From: Flavobacterium restrictum
GTDB taxonomy: Bacteria; Bacteroidota; Bacteroidia; Flavobacteriales; Flavobacteriaceae
Reading direction: 5' to 3'
DNA: 64,000 nucleotides
NCBI RefSeq assembly: GCF_007097245.1
Contig: NZ_VJZT01000013.1
Coordinates: 62,001 to 126,000, forward strand
Shown here one piece after another: positions 51,721 to 60,398 of this stretch (position 1 is the first letter of the stretch; every line of letters begins with the position of its first letter). The notes beneath the pieces were generated by a model. It was not told the origin of the DNA, ran no database searches, and saw nothing but the letters and a program-made list of their open reading frames with translations. A program made the position numbers and the translations under genes.

Positions 51721-52950
51721 ATGCTCAAAACTGGTCTACGCCGCTACATTAATAATTTCAAAGGCTTTACACGGGAAGTTTGGATACTCGCTGCCATCAC
51801 TTTTATCAATCGTGCTGGCACTATGGTTTTGCCTTTTTTGTCTAAATACCTTAAAGAAAACTTGCATTTTACCTACAGCCAAGTGGGTTGGATTATGGTT
51901 TCTTTTGGTTTGGGATCTATGTTAGGATCGTGGTTGGGTGGCAAATTATCGGATAAAATAGGTTTTTATAAAATCATGATTTTTAGTCTTTTTACCAGTG
52001 GTTTGATGCTGTTTTTTTTGCAATACATCACTACTTTTTGGGGTTTGTGTATGGGAATGTTTGCCGTAATGATGGTTGCTGACATGTTTCGGCCCGCCAT
52101 GTTTGTCTCGTTAAACACCTACGCCAAACCCGAAAACCGCACCAGAGCCTTAACATTAGTGCGACTTGCCGTAAATCTAGGTTTAACCGCTGGTCCAGCA
52201 TTAGGCGGATTAATCATTATGGGCTTGGGCTACAAAGGCCTTTTTTGGGTCGATGCTGCCACGTGTATGATTGCCATTACTATTTTTGCGGTATTGATAA
52301 AAGAAAAAAAGAGCCTCAAAAACGAGGCGCACCATGCCGCTCTTGCTGCCCCTGTAGCATCGGTTTTTAAAGACAAAATATTCTGGATTTTCCTTTTTGT
52401 GTGTTTTGTTACCGCAATTCTTTTCTTTCAACTTTTCACGACTTTACCGCTGTACCATCACGAGCAATTTGGTTTAACCGAATTTCAAAGTGGACTTTTA
52501 CTGTCCTTGAATGGTGTGCTTATTTTCCTTTTTGAAATGCCAATTGTAAGCACTTTGGAACGAAAAAAAGTACCAAAACTCAAAATTATTACTTGGGGCT
52601 CACTACTTATGGGCATCAGTTTTTTTACCCTATTACTCAACAGTTGGGCTGGTATTTTAATTTTTGGGATGTTTTTTATCACTTTTGGCGAAATGTTTAT
52701 TTTTCCATTCTCGAATTCATTTGCGTTAAGTCGCGCACCCAAAGGGCATGAGGGACGTTACATGGCGCTCTTCACAATGAGTTTTAGTTTGGCGCACATT
52801 GCCAGTTCCAAAACGGGTATGGATGTCATTAGTCATTTTGGTTATCAAACCAATTGGTTTTTGATGGGAACATTGGGGCTTATTGCGGTGTTGTGTTGCC
52901 TGTGGTTGCAAAAATTATGCACTGTTAAAAGTAAGAAAGCATTGGTGTAA
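51721..52950 (+). CDS. major facilitator superfamily transporter
   Basis: 409 residues from the ATG at 51721 (MLKTGLRRYINNFKGFTREV); a GTG frame runs 33 residues further upstream without conservation. Twelve hydrophobic segments. The MFS loop 2-3 motif is GSWLGGKLSDKIGFYKIMI, and the N-terminal INRAGTMVLPFLSKYLKENL resembles drug/peptide-exporter-like MFS proteins (MdtH type). The substrate cannot be named. It is divergent from the DUF1684 operon and followed by about 190 bp that contain the blaI operator. Confidence 0.9.
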   Translation: MLKTGLRRYINNFKGFTREVWILAAITFINRAGTMVLPFLSKYLKENLHFTYSQVGWIMVSFGLGSMLGSWLGGKLSDKIGFYKIMIFSLFTSGLMLFFLQYITTFWGLCMGMFAVMMVADMFRPAMFVSLNTYAKPENRTRALTLVRLAVNLGLTAGPALGGLIIMGLGYKGLFWVDAATCMIAITIFAVLIKEKKSLKNEAHHAALAAPVASVFKDKIFWIFLFVCFVTAILFFQLFTTLPLYHHEQFGLTEFQSGLLLSLNGVLIFLFEMPIVSTLERKKVPKLKIITWGSLLMGISFFTLLLNSWAGILIFGMFFITFGEMFIFPFSNSFALSRAPKGHEGRYMALFTMSFSLAHIASSKTGMDVISHFGYQTNWFLMGTLGLIAVLCCLWLQKLCTVKSKKALV

Positions 52951-53077
52951 AAAATAGTTTTTTGCTCATTCAAATCGAATTCACATATTTATTTAAAAAA
53001 TCAAAATACTGTTTATCAAGTTTTTAAATTCTATTTAGCACTAATTTCGTTTATCTAAACTTAAAAAATAGTTAAAT

Positions 53078-53122
53078 AACTATATTTTTAGTTTTTTAAC
53101 TACAAATATAGTTGTATGTTTG
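53078..53122 (+). promoter_or_regulatory. BlaI-type operator dyads within the blaI/blaR1 promoter
   Basis: Two dyads of the form AACTA-N6-TAGTT lie at 53078-53093 and 53098-53113, 20 bp centre to centre (about two helical turns); a further TAGTT half-site is at 53069-53073. The second dyad lies directly before the perfect -7 element TATGTTTG (53115-53122), so a bound dimer would block RNA polymerase. The blaI ATG is at 53140. Confidence 0.75.
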
Positions 53123-53139
53123 TTTCAAATTAAAACATC

Positions 53140-53499
53140 ATGCAAAAACTAACCAATAAAGAAGAGGAAATCATGCACATTTTATGGAAGCTAAAAAAAG
53201 CTTTTGTAAAAGAAATCCTTGCCGAAATTACCGAGGAGCAACCGCATTACAACACCCTTTCGACTATTGTCCGCAACCTCGAAGAGAAGGGTTTTGTTGC
53301 CCATAACGCCTTTGGAAACACCCACCAATATTTCCCAATTGTTAGTCTTGAAGCCTATCGAAAACGCTTTATGAATACGGCTATCGAGAACTATTTTGAC
53401 AGCTCGTATAAAAATATGGTCACCCATTTTGCCAAAGAAGAAAAAATTTCAGCCGCGGAATTGCGTGAGATTTTAGCCTTGATTGAACAAAAACAATAA
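53140..53499 (+). CDS. BlaI/MecI-family transcriptional repressor
   Basis: 119-residue winged-helix protein: LTNKEEEIMHILWKLKKAFV, HYNTLSTIVRNLEEKGFVAH (recognition helix and wing) and the C-terminal dimerisation helices (SAAELREILALIEQ). The family binds dyads in its own promoter and is cleaved when the partner BlaR1-type sensor protease is activated. The stop at 53499 is two bases before the blaR1-like ATG. The two dyads in its promoter indicate autorepression. No beta-lactamase gene is nearby, so the regulated function is open. Confidence 0.93.
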   Translation: MQKLTNKEEEIMHILWKLKKAFVKEILAEITEEQPHYNTLSTIVRNLEEKGFVAHNAFGNTHQYFPIVSLEAYRKRFMNTAIENYFDSSYKNMVTHFAKEEKISAAELREILALIEQKQ

Positions 53500-53501
53500 G
53501 T

Positions 53502-55343
53502 ATGGAAACGCTATTTATTTTCCTGCTCAAATCCAGTGGATTGATGGTATTGTTTTATTTAGCCTACCATTTTTTGTTACGTAAAGACACCTTTTTTAGC
53601 AGCAACAGGTGGTTTTTGTTGGCTGGACTTTTCACTTCAGTGTGTTTGCCAATGGTCGTTTTTACCAAAATTGTTTGGATAAACCCAACACACTTCACAA
53701 GTAATTGGTCAAAAATTCCAGTTTCAATAGCTCCCAAAAATGATTCCTTTGACCTCAACTGGTTTTGGATTTTGGGTATTTGTTACAGCCTTGGAATTGT
53801 GTTTTTAATACTGCAATTTGGCAAAGAGTTTTATAGCTTGCAACGTGTTTTAAAAGGCAAAACCAGGCAACAACAAGCTGATTATATCTTAATTGACCTT
53901 GATGAAAACATAGCCCCGTTTTCGTATTTCAACACTATTGTTTACAACTCATCACTGTACAGCATTGCTGAATTAGAAAATATTTTGGAACATGAAAAAA
54001 TTCACAGCGAACAAAATCACACACTTGACGTATTGGTCACGAGGGTTTTTTGCATCTTTTTTTGGTTCAATCCATTTATATGGTGGTATAAAAATGCCAT
54101 TTTACAAAACCTAGAATTTATTGCTGATAGCGAAGCAACCAAAAAAATATCCGACAAAAAAGCCTATCAACTCACGCTTTTAAAAATAACAACACACGGA
54201 AATTGTGTTGCCATTACCAATCATTTTTATCAATCATTAATCAAAAAACGAATCGTTATGTTAAACAAAAATCAATCAAAAAAATGGAGTTCTTGGAAGT
54301 ATTTCATTATTCTTCCGGCATTAGTTGCCTTTGTATTTTTATACCAAATAAAAGTTATTGCGCAGGAAAAAAAGCAAAATACACTCCAAGAAAAAACAAA
54401 TGAAAATGGTATTGACATGTACACCATTACTAAAAACACATCGGAAGCCGAGTTACTTGAAAAAGCCGCAACTATTGAAAAAAATTTCGGAATAAAAGTT
54501 CGTTTTACGGGATTTAAAAGGAATACCAATAACGAGTTAACTGCTATCGCAATACAATTAAAAAAAGGCACTGAAATTTCCGAAAATAGAACCATAAGAA
54601 GCTCCACTGCCATCAAACCTTTTAATATTACAATTAATAAAAACTCGAATGGAATTCTAGAAATAAATTTTATTGAAGACCATAATTTGAACGAAACTGT
54701 TTTTAAAGAAAGTAATAGCAGTATTCCAAATACGTCTACACCAATTAACACAAAAATTATAATTGATGGATCCGAATCAGATCAATCAACAATGAATTCA
54801 CTGGATCCTAATACTATAGAAAGTATGAATGTAGTTAAAAATACGAAAAATCCTGAAATCCGAATTACTACCAAAAAATATGCAAAACTACTTTCGGAAA
54901 ACGAGCTTTATATTAATGGTGAAAAAGTAAATGAAGAGGAATTTATTGCCTTGAATCAAAATAATATTGACAAAATGGATGTCAATAAAAACGAAAAAAG
55001 AATTACAATAACGACCAAAAAAAATTACAAATTAATACCTCCTTCACCTCCTAAATTTCCAGATGGCCCGATGCCTGAAGCACCAGCACCGGATATGTCT
55101 AAAATGCCAACACCTCCAAATCTTCCCTCAAATACTGGCGACAAAAAAGCAATGTCGCAATATCACAAAAAAATGAAGGAATTTGAAGAAAAAATGGAAG
55201 CTTTTGAACCAGACATGAGTGCCTACGAAAAAGAAATTGAAGAAATAATGGCAAAAAGAGAAGCCATTTACGAAAAACAAATGGCACTATATGAAGAAGC
55301 ATTAGAAAAATACCAAGAGGCAATGGAAAAAAATAATGACTAG
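53502..55343 (+). CDS. BlaR1-like M56 metallopeptidase with a variable C-terminal domain
   Basis: 613 residues. Four hydrophobic segments flank the M56 peptidase core: LENILEHEKIHSEQNH carries the zinc HEXXH at 164-168, and LEFIADSEATKK the third ligand. After the last membrane segment (near 265-285, YFIILPALVAFVFLYQIK) comes a periplasmic region of about 330 residues that is not a penicillin-binding domain. It contains INTKIIIDGSESDQ and ELYINGEKVNEEEFIALNQN repeat-like units, a Pro-rich linker (PDGPMPEAPAPDMSKMPTPP), and a Glu/Lys coiled tail (KEIEEIMAKREAIYEKQM). Bacteroidota have many such proteins; the signal is unknown. It ends at a terminator. Confidence 0.88.
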   Translation: METLFIFLLKSSGLMVLFYLAYHFLLRKDTFFSSNRWFLLAGLFTSVCLPMVVFTKIVWINPTHFTSNWSKIPVSIAPKNDSFDLNWFWILGICYSLGIVFLILQFGKEFYSLQRVLKGKTRQQQADYILIDLDENIAPFSYFNTIVYNSSLYSIAELENILEHEKIHSEQNHTLDVLVTRVFCIFFWFNPFIWWYKNAILQNLEFIADSEATKKISDKKAYQLTLLKITTHGNCVAITNHFYQSLIKKRIVMLNKNQSKKWSSWKYFIILPALVAFVFLYQIKVIAQEKKQNTLQEKTNENGIDMYTITKNTSEAELLEKAATIEKNFGIKVRFTGFKRNTNNELTAIAIQLKKGTEISENRTIRSSTAIKPFNITINKNSNGILEINFIEDHNLNETVFKESNSSIPNTSTPINTKIIIDGSESDQSTMNSLDPNTIESMNVVKNTKNPEIRITTKKYAKLLSENELYINGEKVNEEEFIALNQNNIDKMDVNKNEKRITITTKKNYKLIPPSPPKFPDGPMPEAPAPDMSKMPTPPNLPSNTGDKKAMSQYHKKMKEFEEKMEAFEPDMSAYEKEIEEIMAKREAIYEKQMALYEEALEKYQEAMEKNND

Positions 55344-55369
55344 AAATAGCTTCATTTCAAAACGCACAA

Positions 55370-55402
55370 AAGACGGTTCATTATCAGGACCGTCTTTTTT
55401 TA
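55370..55402 (+). terminator. terminator of the blaI-blaR1 operon
   Basis: AAGACGGT (55370-55377) pairs with ACCGTCTT (55389-55396), followed by T residues. Confidence 0.85.
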
Positions 55403-55424
55403 TATCTTTGAAAAAAATCAACAT

Positions 55425-55565
55425 ATGTTTAAAATTTTAGCCAAAATCAACAAACTTATATTACCCAGTTTTACCAAACAGCGGTTGGATTTGGCGAAAG
55501 CCAAAAAGTGGCAACTCGCCATTATTGGCTATCGGTATTATGTAACCGCTCGCGCTTTAGGTTAA
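55425..55565 (+). CDS. 46-residue small protein overlapping apt
   Basis: A 46-codon ATG frame reads MFKILAKINKLILPSFTKQR in its first 20 residues, then LDLAKAKKWQLAIIGYRYYV and TARALG. It is basic and has the regular, codon-biased look of a real gene; I recall very similar 45-46-residue proteins in other flavobacteria but no function for them. TATCTTTG (55403-55410) is a good -7 element close to the ATG. Its last four bases overlap the end of the convergent apt gene (stop at 55562-55564). Too short for standard gene finders. Confidence 0.7.
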   Translation: MFKILAKINKLILPSFTKQRLDLAKAKKWQLAIIGYRYYVTARALG

Positions 55566-56074
55566 AAGGTTATCGCCGTAAAAATTTCGTTTCCTGCAAT
55601 CTTGGCCCTACCGTTCAATAAAGTGAGTTCCATAATAAAATTACATTGAACAATGATACCACCCAAACGTTCCACCAATTCGCAAACAGCTTTGGCTGTG
55701 CCACCAGTAGCCAAAACATCATCATGAATTAGAATTCGTTCCCCTTTTTGAATCGCATCACAATGAATCTCTAAAGTATCACTACCGTATTCCAAATCAT
55801 AGGAAGCCGAAAGAGTTGCAAAAGGCAATTTGTTTGGTTTCCGAACAGGAATAAATCCCACACTCAATTCTTGCGCCAGCAAGATCCCAAAGAAAAAACC
55901 ACGACTTTCAACCCCAATTACCTTATCTATTTTTTTATCCTTTAGGGTTGAAACTAGTATTTCAAGGCATTCTAATCGTGCCTTTGAGTCTAATAGCAAG
56001 GGGGTGATGTCTTTAAACAAAATTCCTTCTTTTGGAAAACCTTGAATATCACGTATATAATTTTCTAATGCCAT
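55562..56074 (-). CDS. apt: adenine phosphoribosyltransferase
   Basis: 170-residue purine salvage enzyme making AMP from adenine and PRPP. The N-terminus ENYIRDIQGFPKEGILFKDI and TPLLLDSKARLE are typical, as is the PRPP loop ERILIHDDVLATGGTAKAVC, with VIGVESRGFFFGILLAQEL before it. Length is normal. On the minus strand TAATTTTG (56099-56092) is a -7 element just upstream. It is divergent from the tRNA gene and convergent, with a four-base overlap, with the 46-codon gene. Confidence 0.96.
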   Translation of the reverse strand: MALENYIRDIQGFPKEGILFKDITPLLLDSKARLECLEILVSTLKDKKIDKVIGVESRGFFFGILLAQELSVGFIPVRKPNKLPFATLSASYDLEYGSDTLEIHCDAIQKGERILIHDDVLATGGTAKAVCELVERLGGIIVQCNFIMELTLLNGRAKIAGNEIFTAITF

Positions 56075-56101
56075 TTTTTTTTATTTTTATACAAAATTAC
56101 G

Positions 56102-56132
56102 CTTGCAAGTTACACATTTATCACTATATTTG
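56102..56132 (+). promoter_or_regulatory. promoter of the tRNA-Arg gene
   Basis: CTTG (56102-56105), a 19-base spacer and TATATTTG (56125-56132), about 47 bp before the mature tRNA. It is back-to-back with the apt -7 element (56092-56099). Confidence 0.65.
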
Positions 56133-56178
56133 CACCCGCAAACACGTTCACTTTTTACAGTAAACTAAATCGCAATTA

Positions 56179-56252
56179 GGCCTTGTGGCGCAACTGAATA
56201 GCGCACTTGATTACGGCTCAAGAGGTTACTGGTTTGAATCCAGTCAAGGTCA
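56179..56252 (+). tRNA. tRNA-Arg (anticodon ACG)
   Basis: 74-base cloverleaf. The acceptor stem GGCCTTG (56179-56185) pairs with CAAGGTC (56245-56251), with discriminator A. The D stem is GCGC/GCGC, the anticodon stem CTTGA/TCAAG encloses loop TTACGGC (anticodon ACG, read as ICG after deamination), and the T stem is ACTGG/CCAGT with loop TTTGAAT. CCA is not encoded. A promoter precedes it and a terminator follows. Confidence 0.96.
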
Positions 56253-56254
56253 CA

Positions 56255-56304
56255 AAAAAATCCCTAAACATACTGAAAATCAGTTTGTTTAGGGATTTTT
56301 ATTT
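56255..56304 (+). terminator. terminator of the tRNA gene
   Basis: TCCCTAAACA (56261-56270) pairs with TGTTTAGGGA (56286-56295), with ACTG/CAGT pairing inside and a T-run after. Confidence 0.9.
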
Positions 56305-56531
56305 ATGGATTTGTAGATTTTTAATTATATTTTATAAATATCGGATTTAAATCTAAAACATTTCACTTCAAACACCTATGTAAAATAATTCAATATGCTT
56401 CTTATTAAACAAATACTGGCTATCCTTTAAATTATAATTATATAAAAAATACTTAAGTCAATTAAAAAAAATTTAGAGTTAAGAAGTTTTAAACTCCTTT
56501 TTCCATTACTGATACTATTTTTTTATGCTTT

Positions 56532-56885
56532 TTAGTCATTGATTAAGCTGTTAAAACAATATTTCATATCAGTTATTAATTGAGATCGAAGTTTAGAACT
56601 ATCAACCAAAAATATATCTTCAACTTGCTGCAATTGTCCTAATATTTTCTTGTTAAAAGTACAAACTATTAGAGGAATTTCTTTTTTATATACCTTCATC
56701 AGATCAAATAATTCTTCTTCTAAATAGACTACAAATATTATTACTGAATAGTCATTTAAGTCATTATGATCTAAATGTTCAAAATCTCTATATACATCAA
56801 AACTAAAATCATCCTTGAATTCATAATTTAAAAACCTTGAAAAATATTTTTGATTATCGCATACTAATCCTTTTCTCTTATTCAT
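56532..56885 (-). CDS. receiver-like protein of unknown function
   Basis: 117 residues. The alternating hydrophobic strands (KRKGLVCDNQKYFSRFLNYE, DYSVIIFVVYLEEELFDLMK, EIPLIVCTFNKKILGQL, IFLVDSSKLRSQL) follow the order of a response-regulator receiver fold, but the usual acidic pocket and phosphorylatable Asp are not clearly present, so it would be a degenerate receiver. Weakly supported as a gene by its codon pattern and position at the end of the type IX secretion-linked cluster on the same strand. Low G+C; no recognised family. Confidence 0.5.
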   Translation of the reverse strand: MNKRKGLVCDNQKYFSRFLNYEFKDDFSFDVYRDFEHLDHNDLNDYSVIIFVVYLEEELFDLMKVYKKEIPLIVCTFNKKILGQLQQVEDIFLVDSSKLRSQLITDMKYCFNSLIND

Positions 56886-57022
56886 TATATTCTAATTGGG
56901 TTTAAACAATTTAAAAATTATTTTCTTTTAACTTCTCTCTAGTTTTTCTTTTTATTGTCTTATTTTTTAGGTTTAGAACCAAAACAAGTACCGCTATCTT
57001 ACCAATGAAGATAATAAACACT

Positions 57023-57349
57023 TCAAAATTTAATAAAATTAAATCTGGTAACGAACAGAAAACCAATTAATGGTAGAGGAACTTTTTTTTGGTTTGCTGC
57101 ATTATAAACACCAAAAACAAAAAAGAGGCTCAAACTTAAACCCAATATCCACAATAATATAGACAGTGACGAGTCGATTGGGACTAAACATACACTACTA
57201 AATAAAGTACCTAAAAGACCTAATCCAAACGACTGTTTTAAATGATATTGAGCAAATGCTGACTTGCCGCCATTGCTATAAACGATAAAAGATAGTAACC
57301 AACCTATAATGGTCATATAACTAATAATCGAAATTGTCCTTCTACTCAT
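57023..57349 (-). CDS. small membrane protein (DUF4870-like)
   Basis: 108 residues with three hydrophobic helices (ISIISYMTIIGWLLSFIV, FGLGLLGTLFSSVCLVPI and LLWILGLSLSLFFVFGVY). The pattern GKSAFAQYHLKQSFGLGL after the first helix is like the DUF4870/YtxG-type proteins, in which a conserved FHxxQ-like motif follows helix one. Function unknown. It lies 70 bp downstream of the OmpA-family gene on the same strand and may be its operon partner. Confidence 0.65.
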   Translation of the reverse strand: MSRRTISIISYMTIIGWLLSFIVYSNGGKSAFAQYHLKQSFGLGLLGTLFSSVCLVPIDSSLSILLWILGLSLSLFFVFGVYNAANQKKVPLPLIGFLFVTRFNFIKF

Positions 57350-57419
57350 TATTTTTTTGTTTAAAAAAATTAAAAAATTTATTCGTTCAACAACTCAAAA
57401 CCTAATTATTGATTTCTAT

Positions 57420-59360
57420 TTACATCGAAATAATTATAAACTCGCTACGTCTATTTGATTGATGCTCCTCCTCTGAACATGAAACGCCATCGGTACAGTT
57501 ATTTACTAATTGTGTTTCTCCATATCCTTTACCAGTCAATCTACTTGAATCTATGCCGTTTTTTATTAACCAAGCAATGGTTGATTTAGCTCTTCTACTT
57601 GATAATGCTTCATTATATTTATATGTTTGACGACTATCCGTATGAGACCTCACATCAATTCTCATTGTTGGATTTTGCTCTAAAACTATTAGAATTTTTT
57701 CTAACTCGTAAGCGGCATCCTCTCTTATGTATGATTTGTCTAGATCAAAATAAATAATCTTTATTCCAAAAACTTTGGCTAAATCATCACCAGGTTTTAT
57801 TGGTTTTATTTTTTTCTCTAATTGTATTGGTAAATTAGTTTTTCCTGATTCTTTGGAAATACTTATTTTTTGCTCACTTGTTTCGTATTCTGGTTTTGTT
57901 GCTCGTACATAATATGTTTCACCACATACTACTTTGAATTTGTAATTTGCTTTTTCATCGCTATACACTCGTTGTAGTTCTATAAATTTACTATCTAATA
58001 TTACAACTTGGGTATTAGGCTGCAAATCCCCTGTATCTATATCCGTAACTACTCCTGACAATTCTTGCTCACAAGTTAGTTTTCGAGTTTCCCTAAATTT
58101 ATAAATATCATCATATCCCCTACCTCCATCTCTATTAGAAGTAAAAAAACCAGTTCTAGTTTTAGTTTCAATAAGGAAAGCGAAATCATCTGTTTTGCTA
58201 TTTACTGGTTCCCCAACATTTTGAGATTCAGAGATCTTTCCATCAGTTCCTATAGTAGCTACAAAAACATCTAGTCCTCCTAATCCTGGTTTACCATCTG
58301 TAGCATAATACAATTCATTTGTTGCTGCTATAAAAGGAAAGGTTTCTCTACCTGGTGTATTAATAGCATCCCCTAGATTAACAGGACTACCAAAACTTCC
58401 ATCTTTGTTTATAACAACTTTAAACAAATCAGATTGTCCCAGACTACCTGGCATATCAGATGCAAAATATAATGTTTGCTCATCTGGGCTAAGTGCTGGA
58501 TGTGCTGTGCTATATTGATCACTATTGAATGGTAATGCAACTATATCTACCCACTTCCCCTGTTTTTGGGTTGCTCTGTAAATTTTCAATAAAGTTACTT
58601 TGTTATGATCTTTTCCTCTTTTACCATTAAAATAATTATTCCTGGTAAAATACATCGTTGTACCATCTCTTGTAAAAACAGGTGTTGCCTCATGAAATTT
58701 AGAATTTATACCATTCTGAAATTTTTTAGGCTGACTTTGCTTTCCAGTTGAGTCAATAACTGACTCATATAAATTAGTAAATGATTGATTGGTCCATTTG
58801 AAAACCTTTTTAGAAACCCCTCCTGTATCACGTGCAGAGGCAAATATCAATTTTTCGTTAGAAAAAGCGCTTCCATAATCCGAAAATTTCGAATTGATTC
58901 CTGCATCTTCAATAGTATAACGTCCAGAATTAGCTTTTATCAAATCCAAGTAATTTCTGTTTGAATTAAAATTTTTAGCTCGTGCATCATTCCCTGATTT
59001 TTTATTAAACTCGGACATTATTTCATCGGCTTTATCATATTTTCCAATTGATTTTAAACATTGTGCATACCGATAATAATACTCTGGCTTTTGGTAATTA
59101 CTTATTGCAAAAAGTTGGGTGTACCACTTTTCTGCTTTGGCTAATTGAGCATTAAAATAATAGGCATTACCCAATTTTTGAAAAAGATCATCAGATTTAT
59201 ATCCTTTCTCTGCTATACGCTCATATATCCTTATAGCATCGATGTAAGCATAGTTGTTGTAGTCTTTGTCAGCTCCTACAATTTTAGACTTTTGCCCATA
59301 AGCCTGAATTGTTATTAAACTAAAAAAAGCACTCCAAATTAAGGTTTGAATTTTTATCAT
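57420..59360 (-). CDS. OmpA-family protein with TPR and PD40 repeats (type IX secretion-associated type)
   Basis: 646 residues. Signal peptide about 1-22 (MIKIQTLIWSAFFSLITIQA). TPR-like helices lie at about 30-120 (ALAKAEKWYTQLFAI-like region), PD40/WD40-like strands at about 140-430 (SPDEQTLYFASDMPGSLGQS, GRGYDDIYKF), a carboxypeptidase-like domain at about 435-515, then OmpA at about 525-646. The peptidoglycan-binding stretch is VRSHTDSRQTYKYNEALSSR. This domain order is that of PorE-like proteins, which link type IX components to peptidoglycan. It lies 12 bp downstream of the PorP/SprF gene, the usual pairing for dedicated type IX outer-membrane partners. Confidence 0.92.
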   Translation of the reverse strand: MIKIQTLIWSAFFSLITIQAYGQKSKIVGADKDYNNYAYIDAIRIYERIAEKGYKSDDLFQKLGNAYYFNAQLAKAEKWYTQLFAISNYQKPEYYYRYAQCLKSIGKYDKADEIMSEFNKKSGNDARAKNFNSNRNYLDLIKANSGRYTIEDAGINSKFSDYGSAFSNEKLIFASARDTGGVSKKVFKWTNQSFTNLYESVIDSTGKQSQPKKFQNGINSKFHEATPVFTRDGTTMYFTRNNYFNGKRGKDHNKVTLLKIYRATQKQGKWVDIVALPFNSDQYSTAHPALSPDEQTLYFASDMPGSLGQSDLFKVVINKDGSFGSPVNLGDAINTPGRETFPFIAATNELYYATDGKPGLGGLDVFVATIGTDGKISESQNVGEPVNSKTDDFAFLIETKTRTGFFTSNRDGGRGYDDIYKFRETRKLTCEQELSGVVTDIDTGDLQPNTQVVILDSKFIELQRVYSDEKANYKFKVVCGETYYVRATKPEYETSEQKISISKESGKTNLPIQLEKKIKPIKPGDDLAKVFGIKIIYFDLDKSYIREDAAYELEKILIVLEQNPTMRIDVRSHTDSRQTYKYNEALSSRRAKSTIAWLIKNGIDSSRLTGKGYGETQLVNNCTDGVSCSEEEHQSNRRSEFIIISM

Positions 59361-59372
59361 GATAAAATTGTA

Positions 59373-60284
59373 TTAAAAAAATCTTGGAGATATAATTTTA
59401 TTGAACTTATTAAATAGTTCATAGCGCAGGAAAAATTCATGGGAACCTGAATTATAGTTCGCTAATTTTGTGGTTTCTAAATCGTAGCCATAACCAATAA
59501 ACCAATTGTCCGTTGCTTGAAACCCTACCATTGCACTTACAGAGGCACTCCATCTATAGGCTATTCCTGCTACAAACTTTTCGTTTATCATAAAGTTTCC
59601 TGATAAATCTACTTGTAATGGGGCACCTTGAACAATCTTGGTCAGCATTGAGGGCTTAAATTTGACATTCGAACTCAAATCAAATACATGACCTGCTATA
59701 AGATATAAATTCATTCGCTCTTTATTAACAGCAACGGAGTTGTCATCGTACCGTTTTGTCTCAAAGAAATTTGGAATTGACACTCCCAAATACGTTTGCT
59801 CCGAATGAAAATAAAGACCTGCACCAATATTAGGTGTGAAATTATTGTTTAAATTTTGAAATTGTACATCGCCTTGATGTTCAGGATATAATTTATTGAC
59901 ATCTAAATTGAATAAATTAGCAGTTGTTTTAATTCCAAAAGAAAGTTTAAACCGCTCCGATGTAGGAATCGTATAGGACAAATCTACTGTAGCTGCATTC
60001 TCTACTGTAGGCCCAATACGATCATTTACAAATGAAATTCCTAATCCTAAATTACTGTTATTAATAGGCATATTGATTGAGGCTGCATTAGTAACAGGTG
60101 CTCCGTCTAACCCAACCCATTGCGTACGATGCAAAATAAAAATACTCGTAACACCACGAGATCCAGCATAAGCAGGATTGACATTAATGGTATTGTACAT
60201 ATATTGGGTATATTGAGCATCTTGCTGTGCGGTACATATAAAACTAGTTAGCATTATAGTCACAATCAAAAAATTTATTTTCAT
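59373..60284 (-). CDS. PorP/SprF-family type IX secretion outer-membrane protein
   Basis: 303 residues. Signal peptide about 1-20 (MKINFLIVTIMLTSFICTAQ), then QDAQYTQYMYNTINVNPAYA, the PorP/SprF signature, followed by a beta-barrel ending YELFNKFNKIISPRFF. SprF in Flavobacterium is needed for secretion and anchoring of the giant adhesin SprB; its paralogues sit beside their own large substrates. Here it lies between the OmpA protein and a type B-sorted protein plus a collagen-like adhesin, so it probably serves those (inference). Confidence 0.95.
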   Translation of the reverse strand: MKINFLIVTIMLTSFICTAQQDAQYTQYMYNTINVNPAYAGSRGVTSIFILHRTQWVGLDGAPVTNAASINMPINNSNLGLGISFVNDRIGPTVENAATVDLSYTIPTSERFKLSFGIKTTANLFNLDVNKLYPEHQGDVQFQNLNNNFTPNIGAGLYFHSEQTYLGVSIPNFFETKRYDDNSVAVNKERMNLYLIAGHVFDLSSNVKFKPSMLTKIVQGAPLQVDLSGNFMINEKFVAGIAYRWSASVSAMVGFQATDNWFIGYGYDLETTKLANYNSGSHEFFLRYELFNKFNKIISPRFF

Positions 60285-60398
60285 CTCTTATGGGTTTAAT
60301 AATTAAAGTCTAAAACTTTTTTTTCAACAGATTACTTTGTTCATCAACAAGAAACATATCCGCTGGTAAAACAAAGTTGTCCTTGTATTTAAGTAGTA

